64,000 nucleotides of DNA from Stenotrophomonas sp. ATCM1_4 (GTDB taxonomy: Bacteria > Pseudomonadota > Gammaproteobacteria > Xanthomonadales > Xanthomonadaceae). Location: NCBI RefSeq assembly GCF_004348115.1, contig NZ_QPFB01000001.1, positions 3,178,028 to 3,242,027 on the forward strand, given 5' to 3'. A program made the translations under genes and the position numbers. This document shows positions 45,100-55,984 of the stretch, piece by piece. Below the pieces are notes generated by a model, which worked only from the letters and a program-made list of their open reading frames with translations, had not been told where the DNA came from and did no database searches. Position 1 is the stretch's first letter; the number at the start of each line of letters is the position of its first letter.

Positions 45100-48000
45100 T
45101 CCTCGTGCATCGGCAACCCGGCCAGGGCCGGTCCCCCACCACGTTGGGCGCGTGAGCGTAACAACACCTGCGTGATGGTGGTCGCCAGCAGCTGGCCGGT
45201 GACCGGCTTGCGCAGGAACCCTTCCATCCCCGCCGCCGCCGCCAACTGCTCGGCCTGGCCATCCGAACGCGCGGTGACCGCGATCAACGGGAACAGGTGC
45301 CCGGACGCACGCAACTGTCGGGCCAGCGCCATGCCATCGAGCGCGGGCAGGTCCAGGTCGAACAGGCCGATGTCGAACGCCTGCTCGGCCACTTCGCCCA
45401 GCGCGGCGAGGCCGTGCGGCGCATGCACCACGGTATGCCCGCGCGCGCGCAGCAGGCCGGCGATGACCTGGGCGACGGTCGGGTCGTCCTCCACCAGCAG
45501 GATCCGCAGCGGCTCGCTGCCGGCCGCAGCCTCCGCGTCGCCCTCCTGCGGGGCCTGCACGCCCTGCACCCAGTGCAGCGGCAGCTCCACCTGGAAGCTG
45601 GCCCCTTCGCCCAGGCGGCTGCTGACACGGATGTTGCCCCCCATCGCCGCCGCCAGCTCCTGGCAGATCGCCAGCCCCAGGCCACTGCCGCCATAACGCG
45701 AGGCGGTGCGCCAGCCATCGGCCTGCTCGAAGCGCTGGAACAGGCGCGCCTGCTGCTCGTCGTTGATGCCCGGCCCGGTGTCGCTGACGGTCAGGCGCAG
45801 GCCGGTGTTGTCCGGCAGCAATGCCACCTCCAGTCGCACCTTGCCCTGCTCGGTGAACTTGATGGCGTTGCTCAGCAGGTTCATCACGATCTGGCGCAGG
45901 CGCATGGCATCGCCGGTCACCTCGACCGTGCCGTCGAAGCCCGGCGCGTACTCGAACGCCAGGCCGCGCCGCTCGGCCATCGGCGCCATCAGCGCCACTA
46001 CTTCCTCCAGCACCTTGCTGAAATTGAACGGCTGGTTGTCCAGCTCGAGCTTGCCCGACTCGACGCGGGCCAGGTCCAACGCGTCGTTGAGCAGCCGCAA
46101 CAGGTGCGAACCGGCCTGCTGGATGGCACCGGCATAACGCCGCTGGCGGGGATCCAGGTCGGTGTCCAGCAGCAGCTCGCTCATGCCCAGCACGCCGGTC
46201 ATCGGCGTGCGCACCTCATGGCCCAGCGTGGCCAGGAAGCGGGTCTTGGCCAGGGAGGCCTGTTCGGCCAGCTCCTGCTTGTGCAGGGCCAGTTGCCATG
46301 CACTACGCCGGCGCACGCGGCGACGGTAGGCCAGCAGCGCCGCGCTGACCAGCAGGGCCAGCACCGCCACCCAGGCGGCGATCGCCGTACCGCTGAGCCA
46401 CCAGGGCGAGGCCACTTCCACCGTCAAGGCCTGCACCGGCGTCCAGCCGCTGTCGCCGGCCGCGCCCTGCACCTCCAGGCGATAGTGCCCGGGCGGCAGC
46501 CGCGACAGCACCCGCTCGCCTTCGGCACTGACCTCCACCCAGTTCTGGTCGTAGCCCTCCACGCGGAAGCGGAAGCGGTGGCTGGCCAGATCGGCGAAGG
46601 ACATCAGCCGTGCCTGCACGCGCAGGTCACGGTCGCCGGCCCCCAGGTGGATCACCTCCCCGCTGAGCGCCTGTTCGCTGACCGCGTCATCGCGGCGCAC
46701 ATGCACCGAACCGATCACCAGCTTGGAGGCTGGCAGCGGCTGCGCCACCTGGTCCGGGTTGAATACCACCAGGCCACTGGCCTGCACCGCCAGCGCTGCG
46801 TCGCAACCGCCCATCGCCGGGGGGCGTGGCGAGAACTCCGCGTCCGGCAGGCCATCGGCACCGCCGAGCAAGCGCACGCGCCGCGCCCCCGGCTGCCACA
46901 GCAGCAGGCCGCGCGGGGTGGTGGCCCACAGCTGTCCGGAGCACCCCAGTACCAGCCCGCCCATCATCACCGCCGGCACGCCCTCCGCATTGCCCAGCCG
47001 CTGCTGCAGCACGAGGCGGTCGCCTTCGCGGCGGTAGTGCTCCAGCGCGCCGTCGCGCGCCAGCCAGACCGTTCCGTCCGGGACGAAGGCGATGTCATAC
47101 ACGCCCCCCCGCGACACGCCCTGCAACGTGATGAAGCGGGTGCCGTCGAAGTACAGCACGCCGGCCGCGCCGGTCAGCCACACCGTGCCGTTGCGGTCGA
47201 TCAGCAACTGCTCGACCAGCTTGTCGGGCAGGCCCGGCGACGCGCCGGCCGGATAGGTGGCCAACAGCTCACCGTTCGCGGCACGGTGCTGCAGGCCGTA
47301 TCCGATGATCGACAACCACACGCTGCCGTCGGCGGCGCGGCGCATCAGGTCGGCGCGGAACTGCGGATCGCTGCCGACGCCCAGGTCCACGACCCGGCGC
47401 CCCTGGCCTTCGGGCCGGAACAGCACCAGGCTGCCGGCCCGCCCCGCCCAGACCTGTCCATCGGCGCCACGCAGCACCGACCAGATCCCGCCCACGCCCA
47501 ACCGCGCCTCGTCGGCCAGCTGCTGCAGCTGCCCGCTGCCATCGAGCCGGTAGACCCCGTGCGCGCCACCGACCAAAAAGCCGTCGCCATCGGCCGCACC
47601 GCTGCGCATGTACAGGCTTTCCAGCGGTTTGCCGTCCAGCCGCGAGACGGTGGAAAAGCGCTTCCAGTCCGGTCGCAGGTAGGCCAGGCCCTGGGTCAGC
47701 AGGGCCGTCCAGACACCGCCTTCGTGATCCTGCAGCAGGTCCAGCACGCCACTGTGCTCGGTCAGGAAGTCGCTGCCGCGCCCGCCGGCCAGCAGCGTCA
47801 ACTGCTTGCCATCACCGCGGTACAGGCCGTTGGAGGTTCCCATCCAGTACCCGCCGTCGCGGTCGTGCAGCAGCACCGCTGCCCGCGACTGCTGGGCCTG
47901 CGGCCACGGCGCGGGGAACACCAGTCCATTGTCCAGCACGCGGAACAGCCCGCTCTCGGTGCCGGCCCAGAACCCGCCGTCACGGTCGGCGCTCATGCGG

Positions 48001-48671
48001 ATGATGGTCTTGCCGGCCAGCAGCGGCGCGACGATGCGGGTGAACTGCTCGCTACCCGGCGCGCGGCGGGCCAGGCCATCGGCGGTGCCGATCCACAACG
48101 CGCCGTCACTGCCGAGCAGCAGCGAATAGATGGTGTCGTCGGGCAGGCTGTGCGGGTCACCGGGAACATGCCGGTACTGGGTCACGCGGCCATCGGCATG
48201 CAGCCGGCAGATGCCGGTGCCGGAGCTGCCAACCCACATCTCGCCCTCCACCGAGGCCAGTGCCCAGACCTGTTCGGTGCAGCGTTCCTCGACGGCCTGG
48301 AAACGCTGGAACGCCTTGCGCTGGGCATCGAGCATGATCAGCCCGGCGCCGTTGGCACCCAGCCAGACCCGATCCTGCGGGTCGATCAGCAGGGTCTCCA
48401 GCACGTTGCCGGGCAGCGAGTCCGGATCGTCGGGGTCCTGGCGCCAGACCCGCAGCTGGTGGCCGTCGTAGCGGGCCAGGCCATCATCGGTGGCCGCCCA
48501 GACGTATCCCTGGCGGTCCTGCGCCAGGGCCAGCACCATCCGCGATGGCAGGCCTTCGGCGACCCCCAGCCGGCGCATGTTCGGCGTCTCGGCCAGTACC
48601 GCGGCCATCGCCGGCGCGACGGCCAGCCACAGCAGCAGTGCCAGCCCGGTAATTCCCAGGAACCGCTTCAT
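45096..48671 (-). CDS. Hybrid histidine kinase with beta-propeller sensor, first of a tandem pair
   Basis: A 1191-residue paralogue of the next gene with the same order: signal peptide ([17 protein letters not shown]), propeller repeats ([19 protein letters not shown]), Y_Y_Y domain ([14 protein letters not shown]), one membrane segment ([20 protein letters not shown]), HisKA with His818, HATPase ([24 protein letters not shown]) and receiver with Asp1105 ([12 protein letters not shown]). There is no DNA-binding output domain, so signalling must pass to another regulator. The kinase halves are closer to each other than the sensors are. The start at MKRFLGITG is the first ATG with a signal peptide behind it. 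Confidence 0.93.
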   Translation of the reverse strand: MKRFLGITGLALLLWLAVAPAMAAVLAETPNMRRLGVAEGLPSRMVLALAQDRQGYVWAATDDGLARYDGHQLRVWRQDPDDPDSLPGNVLETLLIDPQDRVWLGANGAGLIMLDAQRKAFQRFQAVEERCTEQVWALASVEGEMWVGSSGTGICRLHADGRVTQYRHVPGDPHSLPDDTIYSLLLGSDGALWIGTADGLARRAPGSEQFTRIVAPLLAGKTIIRMSADRDGGFWAGTESGLFRVLDNGLVFPAPWPQAQQSRAAVLLHDRDGGYWMGTSNGLYRGDGKQLTLLAGGRGSDFLTEHSGVLDLLQDHEGGVWTALLTQGLAYLRPDWKRFSTVSRLDGKPLESLYMRSGAADGDGFLVGGAHGVYRLDGSGQLQQLADEARLGVGGIWSVLRGADGQVWAGRAGSLVLFRPEGQGRRVVDLGVGSDPQFRADLMRRAADGSVWLSIIGYGLQHRAANGELLATYPAGASPGLPDKLVEQLLIDRNGTVWLTGAAGVLYFDGTRFITLQGVSRGGVYDIAFVPDGTVWLARDGALEHYRREGDRLVLQQRLGNAEGVPAVMMGGLVLGCSGQLWATTPRGLLLWQPGARRVRLLGGADGLPDAEFSPRPPAMGGCDAALAVQASGLVVFNPDQVAQPLPASKLVIGSVHVRRDDAVSEQALSGEVIHLGAGDRDLRVQARLMSFADLASHRFRFRVEGYDQNWVEVSAEGERVLSRLPPGHYRLEVQGAAGDSGWTPVQALTVEVASPWWLSGTAIAAWVAVLALLVSAALLAYRRRVRRRSAWQLALHKQELAEQASLAKTRFLATLGHEVRTPMTGVLGMSELLLDTDLDPRQRRYAGAIQQAGSHLLRLLNDALDLARVESGKLELDNQPFNFSKVLEEVVALMAPMAERRGLAFEYAPGFDGTVEVTGDAMRLRQIVMNLLSNAIKFTEQGKVRLEVALLPDNTGLRLTVSDTGPGINDEQQARLFQRFEQADGWRTASRYGGSGLGLAICQELAAAMGGNIRVSSRLGEGASFQVELPLHWVQGVQAPQEGDAEAAAGSEPLRILLVEDDPTVAQVIAGLLRARGHTVVHAPHGLAALGEVAEQAFDIGLFDLDLPALDGMALARQLRASGHLFPLIAVTARSDGQAEQLAAAAGMEGFLRKPVTGQLLATTITQVLLRSRAQRGGGPALAGLPMHEE

Positions 48672-48753
48672 CACACGTCCGTTGCTCCTCGCCTGTCCAT
48701 TTGCGCCCCTGCAACGGCCACTCCCCGCCGTCCCAGCCCCGCGCAAGGCTGCG

Positions 48754-48782
48754 ACTTTAGCGTCCATGCGGAGGCGGAGCAA
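48754..48782 (-). promoter_or_regulatory. Candidate promoter of the hybrid-kinase operon
   Basis: On the minus strand TTGCTC (48777-48782), a 17-bp spacer and TAAAGT (48754-48759) lie about 80 bp upstream of the first kinase gene. The -35 matches only in its TTG. Confidence 0.4.
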
Positions 48783-48909
48783 AAAAGTTCCCCTCCCGTC
48801 ACCGCCGGAACCACAGACAGCTGTAACAAACCGTTGCAGCGTGTACGCACAAACCTCCGCCCAACTGTGCCTAGAATCATGCCCATTCCGAAACCGGGGA
48901 GCCGGGACC

Positions 48910-49605
48910 TTGTTGCGACCCATCCTGATGCTGGCACTGGGGCTGCTGCCGCTGGCGGCCGCTGCGGCACCCGAGCCGTACCGGCTGGACCCGGTGCATA
49001 CGCGGGTGCTGTTCGCGATCGAGCACGCCGGGTTCTCGCAGGCGCTGGGCACGGTCTCGGGCAGCGAGGGCGTGCTGCACTTCGACCCGCAGGACTGGAG
49101 CAGCGCCCGGCTGGACGTCACCGTGCCACTCACCCGGGTCGACCTGGGGGATGCGAAATGGAACCAGGCCACGCTGGCGCGCAACCTGCTCGACGGCGAG
49201 CGCTTCCCGCGGGCGCGCTTCGTCTCCGACCGCGTGGAGGCCGTTGACGCCACCCATGCGCGCGTCCATGGCCAGCTCACCCTGCACGGCGTCACCCGCG
49301 CGGTGGTGCTGGAGGTCACCCTCAATGCGGTGAAGCGTCACCCGCTGCCGCCATTCCGCCGCACCGCCGGGTTCTCCGCCACCACCGCGCTGAGCCGCGC
49401 CGACTTCGGCATCGACGCATGGAAGTCGGTCATCGGCGACCGCGTGGAGCTGCGCATCGAGGCCGAAGCGGTGCGTGACGACAACGCCTCCGCGCCCGCG
49501 CCGGACACCGACACCCCTGCCGACGCGCAGGACACTTCCCTCCAGGACGCGGCCGATGCCGCGCTGAAACACGCCACACAGACGGAACCACGCCATGACC
49601 ACTAA
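48910..49605 (+). CDS. YceI-family periplasmic protein, copy 1
   Basis: A 231-residue secreted protein of the YceI lipocalin-like family, whose members bind polyisoprenoids or ubiquinone-like lipids. I begin it at TTG, which gives a proper signal peptide ([19 protein letters not shown]) 8 nt after GGGGAG; the next ATG would lose the N-terminal Arg. The YceI pattern is visible: [20 protein letters not shown], then [18 protein letters not shown] and [16 protein letters not shown]. The C-terminus ends in an Asp/Ala-rich tail. Its stop overlaps the cytochrome b561 gene by 11 bp. Confidence 0.85.
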   Translation: MLRPILMLALGLLPLAAAAAPEPYRLDPVHTRVLFAIEHAGFSQALGTVSGSEGVLHFDPQDWSSARLDVTVPLTRVDLGDAKWNQATLARNLLDGERFPRARFVSDRVEAVDATHARVHGQLTLHGVTRAVVLEVTLNAVKRHPLPPFRRTAGFSATTALSRADFGIDAWKSVIGDRVELRIEAEAVRDDNASAPAPDTDTPADAQDTSLQDAADAALKHATQTEPRHDH

Positions 49606-50173
49606 GAACACCGCCCAGCAATGGGGAAGCGTCAGCAAATCCCTGCACTGGCTGATCGCCCTGCTGATCCTGGCGCTGGGCATCGTTGGCCTGGTCATGG
49701 GCGAGTTTCCCAAGACCCCGAAGTACTTCTGGATCTACACGATGCACAAGTCGATCGGCATCACCGTGCTGGTGCTGGTCGTCGCGCGCCTGGGCTGGCG
49801 CCTGTACGCCGGCGCGCCCGAACCGGTGCCGGGCACACCGGGCTGGCAGGAGCGTGTGGCCAGCCTCACCCACTGGCTGCTGTACGTGATGATGTTCGCC
49901 ATCCCGCTGTCGGGCTGGCTGTACGACTCGGCCAGCGGCCTGCGCCCGTTCAAGCTGTTCGGGCTGGTCGAGATGCCCAAGCTGGTCGCGCCGAGCGAAT
50001 CGGCCGCGCAGGTCTCGCACCTGATCCATGAATGGGGCTTCTGGGCCTTGATCCTGTTGGTGCTTGGCCATGCCGGCGCCGCCGTTTTCCATCACGTTCA
50101 CCAGCGTGACGCCACCCTCACCCGCATGCTGCCGCAAGGCTGGCTCAGCACCCCGCAAAAGGAATCCGCATGA
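49595..50173 (+). CDS. Cytochrome b561-family di-haem membrane protein
   Basis: A 192-residue four-helix membrane cytochrome (CybB/YodB type). Haem-ligand His candidates are in SLHWLIALLIL (helix 1), YTMHKSIGITVL (helix 2), LTHWLLYVMMF (helix 3) and LIHEWGFWALILLVLGHAG (helix 4). It would move electrons between quinones and periplasmic partners. It is sandwiched between two YceI genes with overlapping start and stop codons on both sides, so the three proteins probably act together, perhaps with a lipid quinone. Confidence 0.9.
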   Translation: MTTKNTAQQWGSVSKSLHWLIALLILALGIVGLVMGEFPKTPKYFWIYTMHKSIGITVLVLVVARLGWRLYAGAPEPVPGTPGWQERVASLTHWLLYVMMFAIPLSGWLYDSASGLRPFKLFGLVEMPKLVAPSESAAQVSHLIHEWGFWALILLVLGHAGAAVFHHVHQRDATLTRMLPQGWLSTPQKESA

Positions 50174-50742
50174 ACATCAAACTCACCTCCCCGGCCGCCG
50201 TCGCCGCCGCCCTGGCCGGCATGCTGGCCGTCGCCCCGGCCATGGCCGCCGACTACGTGCAGGCACCGGGGACCGGCTCGATCCTGGTATTCGCCACCAA
50301 GTACGACGGCGAAGTCTTCACCGGCACCTTCCCGGGCTTCCAGACCCAGGTCAGCTTCGATCCGGCCAACCCGGCCGCCGGCAAGCTCGATGTCAGCATC
50401 CCGCTGGCCGGCGCCCGCAGCGGCAACACCGACCGCGACTCCACCCTGCAGGGGGCGGATTTCTTCAACGTGGCCCAGTTCGCCCAGGCCCGTTACACCG
50501 CCAACGGCTTCCGCGCCCTGGGCAACAACCAGTTCGCCGCCGATGGCACGCTGGAACTGCGGGGCGTCAGCAAGCCGGTCACGCTGACCTTCACCTGGGC
50601 GCCGGGCGCGCAGCCGGTGCTGACCGGCAAGGCCACCGTCAAGCGCCTGGACTTCGGCGTGGGCGGCGGCGACTGGACCGATACCAAGACCATCCCCAAC
50701 GAAACGGCGATCAGCACCATCGTCAAGCTCAACGCCAAGTAA
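50170..50742 (+). CDS. YceI-family periplasmic protein, copy 2
   Basis: A 190-residue secreted protein with a clear Sec signal ([21 protein letters not shown]). The fold signature is the same as copy 1 but the sequence is distinct: GTGSILVFATKYDGEVFTG, NPAAGKLDVSIPL, DFFNVAQFAQARYTA and GTLELRGVSKPVTLTFTW. Its ATG overlaps the cytochrome stop (ATGA). Copies 1 and 2 are diverged paralogues; two lipid carriers around one cytochrome is a suggestive arrangement. Confidence 0.92.
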   Translation: MNIKLTSPAAVAAALAGMLAVAPAMAADYVQAPGTGSILVFATKYDGEVFTGTFPGFQTQVSFDPANPAAGKLDVSIPLAGARSGNTDRDSTLQGADFFNVAQFAQARYTANGFRALGNNQFAADGTLELRGVSKPVTLTFTWAPGAQPVLTGKATVKRLDFGVGGGDWTDTKTIPNETAISTIVKLNAK

Positions 50743-50769
50743 GCCACGCCCCTGCGTGGTGCCGGTGCA

Positions 50770-50835
50770 GCGGAGCGTGGCTCCGCGCTGCCGGCCATCG
50801 CGCCGCTGTTGTCCGTGCCGAGCCACGCCCGGCAC
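50770..50835. repeat. Two REP-like hairpins between convergent genes
   Basis: GCGGAGC-GTG-GCTCCGC (50770-50786) has the stem of the SMAG-like element at 7041 but lacks the GTAG head. GTGCCGAGCCACGCCCGGCAC (50815-50835, one mismatch) forms a second hairpin. They may terminate both converging transcripts. Confidence 0.5.
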
Positions 50836-50859
50836 GGGCCTCATCGGCCCGGCTGCGCG

Positions 50860-51087
50860 CTACTGCTTCAGCCAACGCTGCACGCTGGCCGCGTCAAACG
50901 GCCATTCCAGTTCGCGCCCGGCGCCATCGCGCAGCACCGGCACACGCGTCCCGTAGCGCGCCTCCAGCGGCGCGTCGTCATCGATGAACACGCTTTCGAA
51001 CGCCGGTGCGCGTGCCTGCGCCAGCACCGCCAGCGCCTGGTCGCACAGATGACAATCATCGCGCTGGAACAACACCAATCCGCTCAT
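50860..51087 (-). CDS. Glutaredoxin-like small thiol protein
   Basis: A 75-residue thioredoxin-fold protein starting [19 protein letters not shown]. The CHLC redox motif (Cys12/Cys15) and the cis-Pro in [10 protein letters not shown] are in the right places. It matches the short glutaredoxin-like (DUF836) family found in many proteobacteria. Partner unknown. The frame extends upstream, but the start chosen gives the normal length. Divergent from sdaA across 98 bp. Confidence 0.85.
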   Translation of the reverse strand: MSGLVLFQRDDCHLCDQALAVLAQARAPAFESVFIDDDAPLEARYGTRVPVLRDGAGRELEWPFDAASVQRWLKQ

Positions 51088-51145
51088 GCCGCTGCCCTGT
51101 GGTTGGAATGCTGCGCTGCAGGCATGGCCCGCCGCCGCCAGCACG

Positions 51146-51151
51146 TAGAAT
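51146..51151 (+). promoter_or_regulatory. -10-like hexamer upstream of sdaA
   Basis: TAGAAT lies 34 bp before the sdaA ATG. A fitting -35 is not visible. Confidence 0.3.
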
Positions 51152-51185
51152 AGCGGCCCTCTCCACGCAGTACGCAGAAGCACGC

Positions 51186-52568
<1,383 letters not shown>

Positions 52569-52713
52569 CCGGCCACCGGGCCGGCACGCGCGGTACCCCG
52601 CGGCGTCATCGCCGCCTCCGGCGACCGGCCTGCCGCGGTCGCCGGCCGGGTCGCTTACAAAAGCCCCGGTGACTGCAGTAGGCTGGCGCGACGGTCAACG
52701 ATCACGCCCCCAC

Positions 52714-53451
52714 TTGAACGACAGAACCACGCCCACGCCCGACCTTCCGGAGCCACCGCTGAAGGTCGCGGTCACGGAGGACGACGCGCTGCTGCGTGAT
52801 CGCATCCTGCTTCCCGGCCTGCGCGACCATGGGTTCAACGTCCAGGGATATGGCGATGCCACGGAACTGTATCGGGGCCTGCTGGCCGAGGCCTTCGATG
52901 TGGTCATCCTGGACATCGCCCTGCCGGGCGAGGACGGCCTGAGCATCGCCTCGCACCTGCGCCGCATCCAGCCCGGGCTGGGCATCGTCATGCTGACCGG
53001 CACCGGGAACCGCGAGAACCACCTGCGCGCCCTGCGCGACGGGGCGGACATCTATCTGGCCAAGCCCGTGGACGTCGAGATCATCGCCGTCACCCTGCAC
53101 AGCCTGTCGCGCCGCCTGCCACGCACGGCAACCGGCACGGTGCCAACGGAACCGCCCGGCACGTGGCGGCTGCTCTCCGATGGCTGGTGCCTGGAAACGC
53201 CCACCGGCAGGATCATCGCCCTGACCACCCCGGAGCGTTCACTGCTGGCCCTGCTGGCCCGCCATCGCGGCCAGACCGTGGAGCGGGAGCGGCTGATCGA
53301 CGCATTGACCGATGACGCTTCGGACTTCGACCCGCATCGCCTGGAAGCCCTGGTGCACCGCGTCCGCCGCAAGGCCGCCGCCGCCGCGCCCGATGCCCCG
53401 CCATTGCCGTTGCTCTCGGTCCGCGGAAAGGGCTACGTGCTCGCCAGCTGA
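52714..53451 (+). CDS. OmpR-family response regulator
   Basis: A 245-residue regulator with receiver (Asp67 in [13 protein letters not shown], acidic residues in VTEDDALL, Lys in YLAKPVD) and a C-terminal winged helix ([20 protein letters not shown], then [12 protein letters not shown] and SVRGKGYVL). No in-frame ATG precedes the receiver. TTG at 52714 is chosen because it removes a nonconserved N-terminus; GTG at 52669 is possible. Its last 19 bp overlap the 3' end of the convergent kinase gene, its likely partner. Confidence 0.82.
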   Translation: MNDRTTPTPDLPEPPLKVAVTEDDALLRDRILLPGLRDHGFNVQGYGDATELYRGLLAEAFDVVILDIALPGEDGLSIASHLRRIQPGLGIVMLTGTGNRENHLRALRDGADIYLAKPVDVEIIAVTLHSLSRRLPRTATGTVPTEPPGTWRLLSDGWCLETPTGRIIALTTPERSLLALLARHRGQTVERERLIDALTDDASDFDPHRLEALVHRVRRKAAAAAPDAPPLPLLSVRGKGYVLAS

Positions 53452-54938
53452 GCGGTCTCCCCATCCATGGCCAGCGGCAGCAGGATCCGCACCGTCGTGC
53501 CCTGCGCCGGCGGGCCAACGAGGTCGATCTTTCCGCCGGCCTCCAGCAGCATGTCGCGCACCACGGACAAGCCCAGGCCAGTCCCCATCCCGCTCGGCTT
53601 GGTGGTGAAGAAGGGTTCGAAGGCCTGCGTGCGCACGTCTTCCGGCATGCCCTTGCCGTCATCGGTCAGGTCCAGGCATACCCAGGCCCCGTCCAGCCGG
53701 CCTGCCTGGATGCGGAACGTGCCGGTATCGGTGATGGCATCCCTCGCGTTGGCGGCGATGTTGATGATCACCAGCCCGAAGCGATCGATGTCCATCCGCA
53801 CCGGCAACGCGCCATCGGCGTACTCCAGCTGCAGTCGGACCCGCGCCCCGAACAGCTGCTTCAGCATCGGCATCAGTTCGCGCAGTGACGCCGCCGCGTC
53901 GAACACCTCCGGCCGTGCGACTTCCTGCCGACTGAAGCTCAACAGCTTCCGGCTGATGGTCAACGCCCGCCTGGCGGCCAGGTCCACGTCGCCCAGCGCC
54001 TCATAGAGTGCCGGCGCGCCCCTGTCGGCCAATCGTTCCCGCTGCGCGGCATAACTCAGGATGATGCCCAGCACGTTGTTGAAGTCGTGGGCCACGCCAC
54101 TGGCCAGGCGGCCCACTGCCTCCATCTTCTGCGCGTGGACGAGCTGGTCGCGCGTGCGTTCGCGCTCGCGGACTTCTTCCTGGAGCCGTTCGTAGGCCAG
54201 CGCCAGCGCCTGCCCACGGGCGTTGGATTCCTCCAGGCTGTTGCGCAGCGCGGCCACGGTGCGGTCCAGCGCGATGGCGATGATCAGCCAGATGCCGGCC
54301 AGCGACACGGCCTTGCCCAGCCCCGCGACCGGCATCGCCCCGCCGCCGAGCGCCGCACGCACGAAGTCGGCGACCAGGGTCGCCGCGACGATCCCCAGCA
54401 ACGTGGCCAGCGTGATCCACAGCGTCCGCCGCCCCAGGATCAGGCCCCCCAGCGCCAGCAGGATCATCGGCATGGGGTCGAACCTCAGCCCGACCATGCC
54501 GGTGGTGATGTAGATGATCGCCATCGACAGCATCACCACGCCGAGGAACACGTGTACCCCTTGGCGAAAACGGCCACGCCGGATCAGCCACACGCACGTC
54601 CATGCGGCGGCGACCATCAGCACGTCTGTGGTCAGGTCGGCGGCCAGCGCCGTCCAGCCGGGCAGGTCCCCCGACCAGCGACCGCTCAGCACGGCATACA
54701 GGAACAGCGACTTGTTGAGCGGGATGAACACCCCGAGGAACAGCAGGAGCACCTGCAGGAAGGGGGCATTGCGACGATCAACCGGATCGTGGACAGGGAT
54801 GTCCGACAACCATCGCCGGACCCGACCGAGGAAAAAATCGTACTTGATGGGAGTCTCCTGGCATCCACCGGCCTGGCGCGGTGCCGGCCATCGCCGCGCA
54901 CCCCCCAGGCGCCGAAACAGAACAGACACAACGGCCAT
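53433..54938 (-). CDS. Membrane histidine kinase
   Basis: A 501-residue sensor kinase. The N-terminal 220 residues hold about six hydrophobic segments ([20 protein letters not shown] is the first) and no large periplasmic loop, so sensing is probably within the membrane. A coiled-coil linker ([20 protein letters not shown]) leads to HisKA with His284 ([12 protein letters not shown]) and HATPase ([33 protein letters not shown]). The start is uncertain: the ATG used gives an Arg-rich, nonconserved first 30 residues, and no ATG lies between it and the first membrane segment. The convergent OmpR-type regulator is its probable partner. Confidence 0.85.
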   Translation of the reverse strand: MAVVSVLFRRLGGARRWPAPRQAGGCQETPIKYDFFLGRVRRWLSDIPVHDPVDRRNAPFLQVLLLFLGVFIPLNKSLFLYAVLSGRWSGDLPGWTALAADLTTDVLMVAAAWTCVWLIRRGRFRQGVHVFLGVVMLSMAIIYITTGMVGLRFDPMPMILLALGGLILGRRTLWITLATLLGIVAATLVADFVRAALGGGAMPVAGLGKAVSLAGIWLIIAIALDRTVAALRNSLEESNARGQALALAYERLQEEVRERERTRDQLVHAQKMEAVGRLASGVAHDFNNVLGIILSYAAQRERLADRGAPALYEALGDVDLAARRALTISRKLLSFSRQEVARPEVFDAAASLRELMPMLKQLFGARVRLQLEYADGALPVRMDIDRFGLVIINIAANARDAITDTGTFRIQAGRLDGAWVCLDLTDDGKGMPEDVRTQAFEPFFTTKPSGMGTGLGLSVVRDMLLEAGGKIDLVGPPAQGTTVRILLPLAMDGETAQLAST

Positions 54939-54942
54939 TCCT

Positions 54943-54975
54943 CACCGTTTATCACCGCCGCGGTGACAAACGATG
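54943..54975. promoter_or_regulatory. Inverted CGGTGAYAAACG repeats at the kinase start
   Basis: CGTTTATCACCG (54946-54957), CCG, CGGTGACAAACG (54961-54972) form a 12-bp inverted repeat with one mismatch. The left arm continues into the kinase start codon. The same CGGTGAYAAACGRTG sequence occurs once more at 55965-55979. It looks like an operator or a transcription-factor site. Confidence 0.55.
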
Positions 54976-55121
54976 CGTGTATTCAAGCACCCGCTTTTGT
55001 AGCTTAAAGCTGCCCCAGTCTCTGCAAGGAGCAACATCCCCGAAACCCTGACGCACCCCGCCCGTGCATGATCCAGCGGTGGTGTCCGGAGCGTCAAGCA
55101 CAGCGTGCCCGACCACCGGTC

Positions 55122-55532
55122 TCACGCGATGTAGGCCACCCAACGCCGCCCCAGTGCACCGACGATTCTCTCGAGCAGGTCGATGTTCAACGGCTGCGAG
55201 ATGTCCAGGCCGGCCCTGATGAAATCCACGGGCATGCACAGGGTCTGCGCCAGGGAATGACAGGAGGCACCGCTTCTCACCATTTCATTGAGGACCAGCA
55301 CCTTCATCGACTCAGCTGCCGACAGGCGCGCGTCGATACCGTCCCGTGGCCGGCTCCGTGGCAGCGGGATGAGCTTTCCGACCCGCATGTGCTCGCGTAC
55401 GGCCGCCCTGAGCGCCGCGTTGAGCTTCTCCCTGGAGTACTCCGAACCCGGCAGGCAGACCTCGGGCCAGTCCGTCAGATGCAACTTGTAGCTGCTGACC
55501 GCACCGACGGACTTCACGGGATAGACAAGCAT
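55122..55532 (-). CDS. Orphan HicB-like protein
   Basis: A 136-residue protein with the layout of HicB antitoxins. An N-terminal partial RNase-H-like domain begins MLVYPVKSVGAVSSYKLHLT, and the linker GKLIPLPRSRPRDG resembles the HicB IPxPS stretch. A C-terminal helix-turn-helix follows (AAESMKVLVLNEMVRSGASC, then HSLAQTLCMPVDFIRAGLDI). HicB neutralises HicA mRNase and represses its own operon. I find no HicA-sized gene on either side, so this may be a solitary DNA-binding regulator. A GTG ten codons upstream is an alternative start. Confidence 0.7.
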   Translation of the reverse strand: MLVYPVKSVGAVSSYKLHLTDWPEVCLPGSEYSREKLNAALRAAVREHMRVGKLIPLPRSRPRDGIDARLSAAESMKVLVLNEMVRSGASCHSLAQTLCMPVDFIRAGLDISQPLNIDLLERIVGALGRRWVAYIA

Positions 55533-55665
55533 GGAATTGAGCACGCCAACCGTTTTCAGCACGTCAACCTGATCCCCGCAACGTCCTGACAGATCACTTC
55601 ACCCCGGACGAAGCCCAGCAGGGCGCCGCAGGGGCCCGACACACCAACGCGAAGAACACACCGCC

Positions 55666-55887
55666 GTGACACACCCGAGCATCGAACAGATCCACGCCCT
55701 GATCGAGTCACTGGGCAACGCCTCGCTCAGCACCCAACAACGTGTCCAGACCCTGCAGGAAATACGCCGCATGTCTGCCAGCCTCTACCTGAACCGTGCA
55801 ACGCAGGACACAGGCGAGCAATGTCATCAGATCGATGCCCTGGCCCTGAAGGCGTGCGGCATTGCGTTGACGTCGCAGCAAGCATGA
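55666..55887 (+). CDS. Small protein of unknown function
   Basis: A 73-residue, mostly helical product starting at GTG (MTHPSIEQIHALIESLGNAS). There is no membrane segment or Cys pair (two lone Cys). A short stretch, STQQRVQTLQEIRRMSASL, resembles TPALRVRTLRELQPILTAL in the next gene, hinting at a shared ancestry or fold. No ribosome binding site is obvious, so the start and even the coding status are uncertain. Confidence 0.42.
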   Translation: MTHPSIEQIHALIESLGNASLSTQQRVQTLQEIRRMSASLYLNRATQDTGEQCHQIDALALKACGIALTSQQA

Positions 55888-55964
55888 CCCCGCCATCCCG
55901 TACCTGTTGGCAACGGAAGATAAGGGCTATTGACATGATGTTCACGCATGCTTCCTCACCCCGT

Positions 55965-55984
55965 CGGTGATAAACGATGAGGAA
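55965..55984 (+). promoter_or_regulatory. Third CGGTGAYAAACG element, at a gene start
   Basis: CGGTGATAAACGATGAGGAA is nearly identical to the minus-strand sequence at 54938-54957, with one difference. Its ATG is the proposed start of the following gene. It is preceded by TCACCCCGTCGGTGA, an extra imperfect palindrome. Confidence 0.5.

Noticed and set aside
42073-49247. Two very long plus-strand open frames opposite the hybrid kinases
   Set aside because: Shadows in the same antisense frame; the minus-strand products contain complete kinase and receiver motifs.
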